From Lepas anatifera (Eukaryota > Arthropoda > Thecostraca > Lepadidae): 64,000 nt of DNA. The notes under the pieces are model-generated. The model worked only from the letters and a program-made list of their open reading frames with translations, searched no databases and had not been told where the DNA came from. The stretch spans positions 1,577,501 to 1,641,500 of the forward strand of contig JAOTON010001351.1 in assembly GCA_034440635.1 (NCBI GenBank). Reading direction: 5' to 3'. Below, piece by piece: positions 48,201 to 60,200 of this stretch (its first letter is position 1; every line of letters starts with the position of its first letter). Made by a program: the position numbers and the translations under genes.

Positions 48201-51200
48201 CTACTTTCTCCTAAGTATCTCCATCTATCATGCGAGATTCGTCAGAAGCGCACTTGCCACAGGACCACCGAGCATGAAGCCGACGGAACGTACCTGCCAC
48301 AGGACCACCGAGCATGAAGCCGACACCTCCGGAACGTACCTGCCACAGGACCACCGAGCATGAAGCCGACGGAACGTACCTGCCACAAGACCACCGAGCA
48401 TGAAGCCGACACCTCCGGAACGTACCTGCCACAGGACCACCGAGCATGAAGCCGACATCCTCCGGAACGTACCTGCCACAGGACCACCGAGCATGAAGCC
48501 GACATCCTCCGGAACGTACCTGCCACAGGACCACCGAGCATGAAGCCGACGGAACGTACCTGCCACAGGACCACCGAGCATGAAGCCGACATCCTCCGGA
48601 ACGTACCTGCCACAGGACCACCGAGCATGAAGCCGACGGAACGTACCTGTCACAGGACCACTGAGCATGAAGCCGACGCCCTCCGGAACGTACCTGCCAC
48701 AGGACCACCGAGCATGAAGCCGACGCCTTCCGGAACGTACCTCCCACAGGACAACCGAGCATGAAGCCGACGGAACGTACCTGCCACAGGACCACCGAGC
48801 ATGAAGCCCACGGAACGTACCTGCCACAGGACCACCGAGCATGAAGCCGACGCCCTCCGGAACGTACCTGCCACAGGACCACCGAGCACGAAGCCGACGG
48901 AACGTACCTGCCACAGGACCACCGAGACATGAAGCCGACGCCCTCCGAAACGTACCTGCCACAGGACCACCGAGCATGAAGCCGATGGAACGTACCTGCC
49001 ACGGGACCACCGAGCATGAAGCCGACGCCCTCCGGAACGTACCTGTCACAGGACCACCGAGCAGTGAAGCCGACGCCCTCCGGAACGTACCTGCCACGGG
49101 ACCACCGAGCATGAAGCCGACGCCCTCCGGAACGTACCTGCCACAGGACCACCGAGCATGAAGCCGACGGAACGTACCTGCCACAGGACCACCGAGCATG
49201 AAGCCGACGGAACGTACCTGCCACAGGACCACCGAGCATGAAGCCGACGGAACGTACCTGCCACAGGACCACCGAGCATGAAGCCGACACCCTCCGGAAC
49301 GTACCTGCCACAGGACCACCGAGCATGAAGCCGACGGAACGTACCTGCCACGGGACCACCGAGCATGAAGCCGACACCCTCCGGAACGTACCTGCCACGG
49401 GACCACCGAGCATGAAGCCGACGCCCTCCGGAACCATGAGCAGGCCATAGGTGACGGCCAGGCGGCGCTCCCCCACCAGGCTGATGATGATGTCCGGCAT
49501 CAGCACGCCTTGACAGCAGCTGGCGAACCCGAACAGTGCGGCACACACCGCCAGCGCTGCCGGGACAGGAGGCAGCGCCGCTTAACAGCAGAACAGGACA
49601 ACTGAACAGTGTGGCACACACCGCCAGCGCTGCCGGGACAGGGGGCAGCGCCGCTTAACAGCAGGACAGGACAACTAAACAGGGCGGCACACACCGCCAG
49701 CGCTGCCGAGACAGGAGGCAGCGCTGCTAAACAGCAGAACAGGACAACTGAACAGTGTGGCACACACCGCCAGCGCTGCCGGGACAGGGGGCAGCGCCGC
49801 TTAACAGCAGAACAGGACAACTGAACAGTGCGGCACACACCGCCAGCGCTGCCGGTACAGGAGGCAGCGCTGCTAAAAGCGTCGAACAAAAACACTACGA
49901 GAGTGACATCGGTCGGAATTTCCCTGTTTTGGGGTCCGTCACTTCACATACAAATTTGGGATAGTGAATTTCACTGCATTTACACTCTTTTGTGACAGGG
50001 AGATAGCAGTGCTAAAACACACGCAGATGTTGATGTGGTAGGAAGAGAACACTCACAGGTGGTATTATGGTAGGAAGGGGACACTCACAGGTGGTATTAT
50101 GGTAGGAAGGGGACACTCACAGGTGGTATTATGGTAGGAAGGGGACACTCACAGGTGGTATTATGGTAGGAAGAGAACACTCACAGGTGGTATTATGGTA
50201 GGAAGGGGACACTACAGGTGGTATTATGGTAGGAAGGGGACACTCACAGGTGGTATTATGGTATCATGTATTTCTCACACTTCCACACAAATGAGGTGGC
50301 TTTTAAGTGTCGTCGCAATGAGTATGAAGTGATTATAAACTATGGAAGGAGATGGTAAGGATGAGGAAAGGTGAGGATCAAGAGGATGGGATTCTACCTC
50401 ACAGGAAGGGGACACTCACAAGTGGTATTAAAGTAGGAAAGGGACACTCACAGGTGGTATTATGGTAGGAAGGGGACACTACAGGTGGTATTATGGTAGG
50501 AAGAGGACACTACAGGCGGTGTTGTGGGTGGCAGTGGACACTCACGGGCGGTGTTGCGACAGGCAGAGGACACTGGCAGGCGGTGTTGTGGTAGGCCGCG
50601 GACCTCAAAGTGGTGTTGTGGAGGCAGTGGACACTCACTGGTGGTATTGCGGCAGAAAGAGGACACTGGCAGGCGGTGTTGTGACAGGCAGGGACACTAC
50701 AGGCTTTGTGTGTTCCTCACCCAATGGTAGCCACTTGGCTACTGGAAAAGACTGACTATAACAAAATGTGTATTTTTATCATTTTTGTACACATGAGAGG
50801 GCGAGAGAGTACGAACGGAGCAGGCCAAGGCCTGTTGCCAGAAGTAGGCAGAGGGAGAGACAGTGGCGGATGTAGGATTTCATTTTGGGGGTGGTTAGGG
50901 GGCTCGTGCCCCCTCCCGTTATTGCTTCGGATCATCCTCTAGGTATACAGCTACTGGAGGCACTCTAACATTTCAGGGGGTTTGCACCGCCACTGACGAG
51001 AGATTTGTGGAGAACAGCGTTGTGGCAGGTAAACGGTACTCACAGGTGGCGCTGTGGCAGGCAGTGATGAGCAGGACAGCGGCGCCGGCCACGCCGCTGG
51101 AGACCAGGTAGAGAAGCAGGGAGGCGAGACCAGGAAACTGGCACAGAAGGCCGTGTACCACCCGGCCGAGCTGTCGAGAGAGAGAAAGAGAGAGGAGAGA

Positions 51201-54200
51201 GAAGAGAAGAGAGAGAGAGAGAGAGGAGAGAGAAGAGAGAAGAGAGAGAGAGAGGAGGAGAGAGAGAGAGAGAGGACAGGTTAGAAGAGTTGACGCAGCG
51301 ACTAGCTGGGCTACAGCCTATGCTTTGCTGTAAGATTGATATTTCTCATTACGCGCAATATGGAAGAAAAGCAGCTTTTTATAATACGTGACACTTCCTG
51401 GAGATGCCAGGTCTAGTGCCTGAGACACAAATTTGAAGAGGTACAAATGGGCAATTCTTAAATGTATGCCTATTTGATCAATCAGCGCTGTATTAACACG
51501 CGCATTGACAGGGGGCGGGTACCCGCCCCCCTTCGGTTTTTTCGGGGATAGTATAAAAGCGGCGGCGCTTATACTTGGGATACCTTTTACTTTATCATGT
51601 TTACAGCTTTTGTCAAAATTTTAAGGTTCAGTCATCTCAGGTCAGGTTACCATTACAGGTCAAGTGACCTGACCTAAAAAAATTTTAAGATAGCGTAAGT
51701 TGGAACAGGGTGAACTTATCCGATTGAAACCCATATCACATAATGGGCCCACCGAGTTCTCTAAAATATGTTCCTATATCGATGACCTAAGGCCAGGTAG
51801 GGGAGAGGGTGGTAAGACGGGCATGGTAGGTAAGACGGGCACAGGCTCTGTGGACCAGACCAGTTATGGTATAAATGTCTCATTACTTGCATTAATGCGT
51901 CTTGGAACGTCCTATCATGAACCATAAACACAAAGTTCTAACCTTTATTCTTTTGTCAAAATTTTTGAAAACGAAATTAGTGGTTCATCCTACCATTGTT
52001 AGCAGTTTTGAGTGTAACATTCTGGCAGTGTCTGGTCCTATTTGGAAGGCTAAATATGCAAAACCTGTCTCGGGAGAGCGTTAAGATACATTACGTGATT
52101 AAAGCTTTATATTACCCCACCACGGTGACCCCCAAAAATAATATTTTCTAACATATTAGCATGACGCAAGACGGGCACGGAGTGGAAAACTTTATCACAC
52201 CATACAAACAATAGTCTTTATCGCTGCGTTTTTGCATAGTTGAGAGGAATCAGTCTGAGATTCTGCTGCAAACCGGCTGAGGAACTTCTAATGATTGATC
52301 GTTAGATTCCAATGAAAAATTATGATTTTATGGAAATTCAGCAAAATAATTTTCGCTCGACTATTTAATCGAAACAATGCATTACAAAGTGTTTCAGAAC
52401 TATTTTTTGTTCAACGTGGTAAGGTTTTTGTCAAAAAGTGCTTGCATATGATAAACTATTTTCATAAAACCCGTCTTACCCCACCTGTTGGGGTAAGACG
52501 GGCTTTTGCAGCATTCTGCGGTAAACGTTGGTGCTCCTAGGAATATGCGCGGATCCAAGTATGTTTAAGCGCAAGGACAAATAAATGTTTACTGAAGCTT
52601 AAAAAAAATTTCATCACTGTCAAATGAAAAGTGAGTGAGACACACAGACTCAAACACAACTATGCCCGTCTTACCACCCTCTCCCCTACGAGCCATGACC
52701 TCTCCATTGGAAATACATGTGAAAATGGTTTTAACTGAATAACTTAGTAACGGATGGTGATAAAGCGTTCATTTTAATTGAATTAAATTCGTCTTGTCTT
52801 TGTAGTTCTAATGAGGTGCATTTTACCTAATTTGAACTTGACCTGACCTCAGGTCAGGTCAAATCCTTGATCTGACCTAGCAAGGTCAAATAATATACCA
52901 TTCGATTCGGCTTGCAACGAGGATTCATATAGTATAAATCGTTTTGCTCTATCTTTACTTGTTCAGATGAAATGACCGAAAACTTTCATTTACATGTTAT
53001 CCCTATGATGGCATGTTTTGACCCCTAGTGACCTCAAATGTGACCTGAAAAAACATGGGTGAAATACTTTCAATGGAGAAGTGGATGGGCTACTCAACAC
53101 CGTTTGCCGTTTTTCGCTACCTTGCGTGGTTCTCGAAATCTTATGGGGGCAGGTACCCGGCCCCCGTCAAAGCGAAGGTGGCTCAGACCCCCGTCAATGT
53201 GCGTGTTAATAAGGTTAGGCGTTCCTAGAATCTGCCGAACACATTTTTGAGCAGACGAACATAAGCCTTGTGCACTTTGCTGCGTGTACAGAGTGGTCTC
53301 ACCATGTTGGCGACTCCAATCACGGAGAAGACCAGGTCTGTGCCGGAGTAGCCAAGCAGGCCGGCCGACAGCGAGAAAGCCCCCAGGTGGACGTACACTA
53401 CCACTTGGCCGAAGCAGAACAGGAAGTTGTTGACCGAGAGCAGCATCATGGGGAGGGAGAGCATGAGAGAGACGCTCTCCTTAAGCTCCGACAGCTGACT
53501 GCAGCCGTCTGAGAGAGCAGGAAAATGTGACGTCAGATGTGGGCGTGGCTGTGATATCGGAATCATCAGGTGCGCTAAAACAAAAGCATTTGAGGGTCCA
53601 CTCGGCCGTTTCAATTAGTAAATAGCCCGTCTGACGCAACGTACTCATTCGAACCGGCCTGTCTGAGACCCATGACAAAGCGTCATTTGTGTTGGGTGTG
53701 GTTTCTCTTATCACATACTGACTGTTACATGTAAGCAGTTAACGTGGCAGTAATTTGCTGACAGGAATTCTGCTGAGCTTCAGTTGCACTCCAGCAATAT
53801 CGTGCTGTGCAGGTGTTCAGATACGACTGGGCAGCAGGTGAGAGGAAACGGAGTTTGTAGCTCCCTACCGTCTGTGGCTGTCAGGGTGGCGAGGTTGCCG
53901 CTCTCGACTGGAGCCGGCGCCATCAGCGCGCCGGCAGTGGTGAGGCCGACCAGCACTATGGCGGCCAGACACAGCAGACAGACCCTCCAGCTGCAGTTCT
54001 CCGTGAGAAACCTGCCAGACACAGCAGACAGGCCCTCTAGCTGCAGTTCTCCGTGAGAATCCTGCCAGACACAGCAGACAGGCCCTCTAGCTGCAGTTCT
54101 CCGTGAGAAACCTGCCAGACACAGCAGACAGGCCCTCCAGCTGCAGTTCTCCGTGAGAAACCTGCCAGACACAGCAGACAGGCCCTCCAGCTGCAGTTCT

Positions 54201-57200
54201 CCGTGAGAATCCTGCCAGACACAGCAGACAGGCCCTCTAGCTGCAGTTCTCCGTGTGAAACCTGCCAGACACAGCAGGCAGGCCCTCCAGCTGCAGTTCT
54301 CCGTGAGAAACCTGCCAGACACAGCAGGCAGGCCCTCTAGCTGCAGTTCTCCGTGAGAAACCTGCCAGACACAGCAGGCAGGCCCTCCAGCTGCAGTTCT
54401 CCGTGAGAAACCTGCCAGACACAGCAGACAGGCCCTCTAGCTGCAGTTCTCCGTGAGAATCCTGCCAGACACAGCAGGCAGGCCCTCCAGCTGCAGTTCT
54501 CCGTGAGAAACCTGCCAGACACAGCAGACAGGCCCTCTAGCTGCAGTTCTCCGTGAGAATCCTGCCAGACACAGCAGGCAGGCCCTCCAGCTGCAGTTCT
54601 CCGTGAGAAACCTGCCAGACACAGCAGGCAGGCCCTCCAGCTGCAGTTCTCCGTGAGAATCCTGCCAGACACAGCAGGCAGGCCCTCTAGCTGCAGTTCT
54701 CCGTGAGAAACCTGCCAGACACAGCAGGCAGGCCCTCCAGCTGCAGTTCTCCGTGAGAAACCTGCCAGACACAGCAGGCAGGCCCTCTAGCTGCAGTTCT
54801 CCGTGAGAAACCTGCCAGACACAGCAGACAGGCCCTCCAGCTGCAGATCTCCGTGAGAATCCTGCCAGACACAGCCGGCCGCCCAGAGTACATACGCTTG
54901 AACCGCCTCTGCCGCTTTGCCATCCGCAGCGATTGTATGACGTGTATGTACACCAGGGAGATTAGCCAGGGACGGCGAGGTGGCTTGTGGCGAGTGCTTC
55001 AGCCGGTAATAGGGCGTAAACAGCAGCAGTGCGCGGTACCGAACATTACAGCTGACGCACTGAATGACTACTATGTATCGATCGGGCCAACTACAGCGGC
55101 CAGTGTCCCACCAGCTACTTGCGCGGTGCCTACGCTTTTACCGCGAGTGATGACCTGTTCTTATCGCGTTCAACCCATCGATATGCAAACACTTCGTATC
55201 ACTTTGGCTACAATGCGTCCTTCTAAGTCCACTGGTGTTGATGGAGTCAGCATCTTCATGCTTCAAAAATTTTTCTTTGGAATTGGCTTTCCACTACTTG
55301 ACATTATCAACGCTTCGCTGATAAATGGATCTGTTCCAAGGGAATGGAAACATGCGCTGGTGACTCCTATCCCAAAAGGCAAGGTAACTGCTGGGCCATC
55401 TGATACTCTGCCAATATCAATTCTTCCGGCCATTTCTAAATTGATTGAACGTGTTGTTCAAAAACAACTCACTCATTACCTAGAGGAAAACAAATTACTG
55501 TCCGAAGCACAACACGGCTATAGAAAACACCATTCGACCGAAACTGCTTTACATGTGATCACTGACGCAGCTCTTTAAGCTATGCAAAAATGTGAAATTT
55601 CAATCCTTGTACTATTGGATCTCTCGAAATGTTTTGATGTCGTACCACATTCAAAATTACTCCAAAAGCTCGAACTTTACGGTATAGAGACAGACTGGTT
55701 CCGCAATTACCTTGAGGGTCACACCCAGCAGGTACAGTGGGGGCATAAAATCAAAAACACGGGAGAATAATATGGGGATTTTTCAGGGAGGATCATTATC
55801 TTGTCTGTTGTACATGCTGTATGCTAATGACCTGAGTCTGTGTGTCGGCAGCGATGTCACGGTCGTGCAATACGCTGACGACACACAGATTCTTGTCAGC
55901 GGCCGGAAACAAGATTTCCAGCAGATAGTAACCCGCATTGAGGCCGCACTGGGCTCCATGCATCAGTGGTTTTGCCACAACGGCATGAAGCTCAACGCTC
56001 AGAAAACGAAAATGTTAGTGCTTGGTACTCCGGCTATGCTGCGAGACATGCCCTCTGTTACTGTAAATTTTTGCGGTTCTACCATACCTGACTCCAGAGT
56101 GGTTCAAAACCTGGGACTTAACATGGACAGGTATCTCAATTATCAATCACACATTGATGTTATGTCGCGCAAAAGCACTGGAATTTTGTTGGCCCTCAGC
56201 CATGCGAGGCACGTTATACCGCGAGCCGCTCTCAAGGCTATTGTTGAAGCTCTTTTATTGTCAATTGTGCGGTACTGTTTGTCCGTATATGGTTCGTGTG
56301 GAAAAATTCAAATCCATCGTGTCCAAAAATTGTCAACTTCGCAGTACGTGTTATGACTGGCCGTAGGAGATATGATCACATTTCGGATGCTTTTAACCAG
56401 CTTGGCTGGCTCACTGCTGAGCAGCTTACCCACTACCATACTGTAACCGCTGTGAACAGAGTTATAACAACGGGACTGCCGACATACATCCGGCAGTCAA
56501 TTGGACCACGAGTGAGTGAAGTGCACAACCATAACACGCGGAGCGCTAATACCCCTGACTCTCCCGCCGATACGGTTAGAGGCTGGCCGCCGACGTTTGT
56601 GCTACAGGGGCGTATCGATAATTAACAATATGGGGTTACAGCCCGAAGTACCTGACTTGAGACACCAGCTGAGAGCGGCGCTAATCAGACGCAGAGAAGG
56701 ACGTGTGATTGAGTAGTTGTGTGATGTATATTGTTGTCAGTTTTTAGGTGTGATTTTAGACCAGGTATTAGTGTGTTTTGACTGTGATCCTTTTTACTCA
56801 TTTTACTCTTTACTATTTGACGTGAACGAGTGAAAAGCCCTCTTTTGTGGACCTTGTTCGAATAAATCTGAATCTGAATCTGAATCTGAATCTGGAAGGC
56901 CCTCCAGCTGCAGTTCTCCGTGAGAAACCTGCCAGACACAGCAGACAGGCCCTCCAGCTGCAGTTCTCCGTGAGAAACCTGCCAGACACAGCAGACAGGC
57001 CCTCAGCTGCAGTTCTCCGTGAGAATCCTGCCAGACACAGCAGGCAGGCCCTCCAGCTGCAGTTCTCCGTGAGAATCTGCCAGACACAGCAGACAGGCCC
57101 TCTAGCTGCAGTCTCCGTGAGAAACCGCCAGACACAGCAGACAGGCCTCTGCTGCAGTTCTCCGTGAGAAACCTGCCAGACACAGCAGGCAGGCCTCCAG

Positions 57201-60200
57201 CTGCAGTTCTCCGTGAGAACCTGCCAGACACAGCAGACAGGCCCTCTAGCTGCAGTTCTCCGTGAGAAACCTGCCAGACACAGCAGACAGGCCCTCTAGC
57301 TGCAGTTCTCCGTGAGAAACCTGCCAGACACAGCAGGCAGGCCCTCCAGCTGCAGTTCTCCGTGAGAAACCTGCCAGACACAGCAGCAGGCCCTCTAGCT
57401 GCAGTTCTCGTGAGAAACCTGCCAGACACAGCAGACAGGCCCTCCAGCTGCAGTTCTCCGTGAGAAACCTGCCAGACACAGCAGACAGGCCCTCCAGCTG
57501 CAGTTCTCCGTGAGAAACCTGCCAGACACAGCAGACAGGCCCTCCAGCTGCAGTTCTCCGTGAGAAACCTGCCAGACACAGCAGACAGGCCCTCCAGCTG
57601 CAGTTCTCCGTGAGAAACCTGCCAGACACAGCAGGCAGGCCCTCCAGCTGCAGTTCTCCGTGAGAAACCTGCCAGACACAGCAGACAGGCCCTCCAGCTG
57701 CAGTTCTCCGTGAGAAACCTGCCAGACACAGCAGACAGGCCCTCCAGCTGCAGTTCTCCGTGAGAAACCTGCCAGACACAGCAGACAGGCCCTCCAGCTG
57801 CAGTTCTCCGTGAGAAACCTGCCAGACACAGCAGACAGGCCCTCCAGCAGCTGTTCTCCGTGAGAAACCTGCCAGACACAGCAGACAGGCCCTCTAGCTG
57901 CAGTTCTCCGTGAGAAACCTGCCAGACACAGCAGACAGGCCCTCCAGCAGCTGTTCTCCGTGAGAAACCTGCCAGACACAGCAGGCAGGCCCTCCAGCTG
58001 CAGTTCTCCGTGAGAAACCTGCCAGACACAGCAGACAGGCCCTCTAGCTGCAGTTCTCCGTGAGAAACCTGCCAGACACAGCAGGCAGGCCCTCCAGCTG
58101 CAGTTCTCCGTGAGAAACCTGCCGAGTGGGGTGGTCAGCAGGCTCCCAGGCGCTGTGACTGCGGGCGGCCTGCCTCCCGCCACAGGGCTGGCGGCCGCCT
58201 CGTCCTGTCGTGCATACGGCTGGGAGAGGGAGTTGTGGGGCAGAGGGGCCTGGCCCCTCAATTTCATCCAGAAATATCCAGATGGCTGCCAGATTGGGAA
58301 AATTGGACAGTTTTTACAGCCAGTAGGTACGGGAGGAACGAAAGATACCAAATCAAATGATGTAATAATTCTAGAGAGGAGCGTTTCTTGTCAGCAGAAG
58401 TATGTTTGTTTTACCGGCGGCGAGGCTTACGCCGTGGTTCTATTTATGTTCACCTTGTCAAGGGTGCTTGGGGTGAAAGTAAATTCCTAGAAGTAGGCAT
58501 ATTGCTCATTCCGTGTGTTAATAAAGTTTGCCTATAACTTCTCAAAATAAGGTGATCCGATCACAACGTGTTGGATGAAGCCTGGGAATAAGACCGATGC
58601 CTTGACATCGGGTGCACGGCCCGGCACTATGCACCTGGTCCCAGATTTTGGGCCGTTCTTCTTCTGGCGACGCTACCCAGGTTAATAACACCAAAAGTAA
58701 CTGCCGGTCGTCACACCACCATCGTCCCGTTCCATGACCCAATAGGTAACCAGATGTCTGGTGACATGTCTTAGCCCAAGTGTAATTTAACCACGAAGCA
58801 AACACCACCACCTTCGAAAGCATAGCACAGTAGGGCTGCCCATTTTACTGGCACCCCCAGGTTTGCAAAATAGTCCACCAGATTCCCATTATTTGGGCTA
58901 CATGCTACTTAGAACTGGTTTTGGTTTCCTCGAGACTCGAAAACTGACCATGCGCAGCGGAGTTGAACATAACTCCTATATCGTACCAATACACAGTGAT
59001 GCAGGAGGCCAGAAGAAAACTGGGTGGAACCTCTAGCTCAAAAAGCAATTGCGATAGAACGATGATTTTTGCTTCAAATGAAGTTTTTCTATCGGCTGAT
59101 TTGGGCTTACGACAAATGACCGTTTGGTGATGTCAGTAAAATATCATATTTGTGTATTGGTGATAACCTATGACGATAGAGTGGTGATCTTTCTTCTATT
59201 GAAAACTGATGGTCAAATGGTTGGAATCAAAACACAAAATTTCAATTTTCGATTCCACATTTCGACAACTTATAATATAGTGATGTCACAAAAATGTCAC
59301 TTCACGTTGGTAATGCCATAGGCGGTTCCAGGGGGTGGGTGGGCAAAGAGGGACAGGTACCCTTAGGGCTGCCCATTTTACTTGTATCCCCAAGTTTGCA
59401 AAATAGTCCACCAGATTCCCATTATTTGGTCTAATTTGTACTCAAAACTGGTTTTGTTTTCTTCGGGACTCAAAAACTGACCATACGCAGCGAGAGTGGA
59501 CATCTCCCCTATATCGCGCTTACACCACAAACTAGACCATGAAACCAATAAACTATCAAATATATCTATCAAAAGGACTAGTGCTTTTATACACACGCCT
59601 CATTTATTCCACTGTATTGAGTACGAATGCGACAAGAAGCTTCACGTGTAACATAGTACCAAGTCACAGTCATTCACAAGAAGCATTGATGATTCTCCCT
59701 TCACAATACCTCCGAGCCAACGACGCCACCAGCACGGTCGGCCTAGATTCTCCGTTTAGATATCAGATGTTGAATAACGGTGCAAACCTTTGAACTTCGA
59801 CTACCAGTAGTTTTTACTGGTCAGTGCCTTCTTGGTGAAGCTGACATATACCTTCCAGACATCTCCATACCCTGCAGCAGTTTTTTTCTTCTGAGCCTGT
59901 CTTTCCTGGTAAGAATTTGACTGTATTTTGTGATGGTGCAGCAGCACCTCTCGGTCAGGTCGTTGGTCACTTTGGCATTCCGCACAAACTCCTCAGTTTC
60001 CTTGTACTGATGGTTCTCGTCCCAGAGTTTGGAATTCCTCGCCAGTCACTTGTGGTCGACTCCCAGGATGGCAAAAAGCATTAAGCATTTGGGATCGCAC
60101 AGGTCGGTTAGTTTGGTCTTGGAGGTGAGCCCTTTAAATATGGGCTTCTCGAGGGAGCAGTGCTCAGGGCAAGTATTGGGCAGGCACGAATGGTACACTG

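Larger units (their letters stand above)
54012..58118. repeat. exon-derived 50-bp acceptor array, about 42 copies, split by a LINE
   Basis: On the minus strand each unit is GTTTCTCACGGAGAACTGCA, GCTGGAGGGCCTGTCTGCTG, TGTCTGGCAG, that is, the first 48 bases of exon 54011-53869 plus AG. The copy farthest upstream (58118) is preceded by CCACCCCACTCGGCAG, probably the original intron end; all others are preceded by another unit. Coding bases CTGTCTGCTGTGTCTGGC now serve as a pyrimidine-rich tract before each AG. A 2-kb LINE interrupts at 54876-56896. Two units near 57850-57950 show GCAGCTGTTC instead of GCTGCAGTTC on the + strand. Confidence 0.92.

Noticed and set aside
48252..49391. CRISPR-like array
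   Set aside because: Units are contiguous with no unique spacers, and the unit is plainly the edge of a neighbouring exon in an animal gene.
48211..49548. A 445-codon frame joining real transporter residues to repeats
   Set aside because: The first part is the true exon (49556-49392). The remainder is read-through into the donor array past a strong GTACGT donor.
56803..58351. Long minus frames of 318-408 codons with SWRACLLCLAGF repeats
   Set aside because: These are the 50-bp exon-derived array read through. Frame shifts every unit and only the copy at 54011 connects to TM6.
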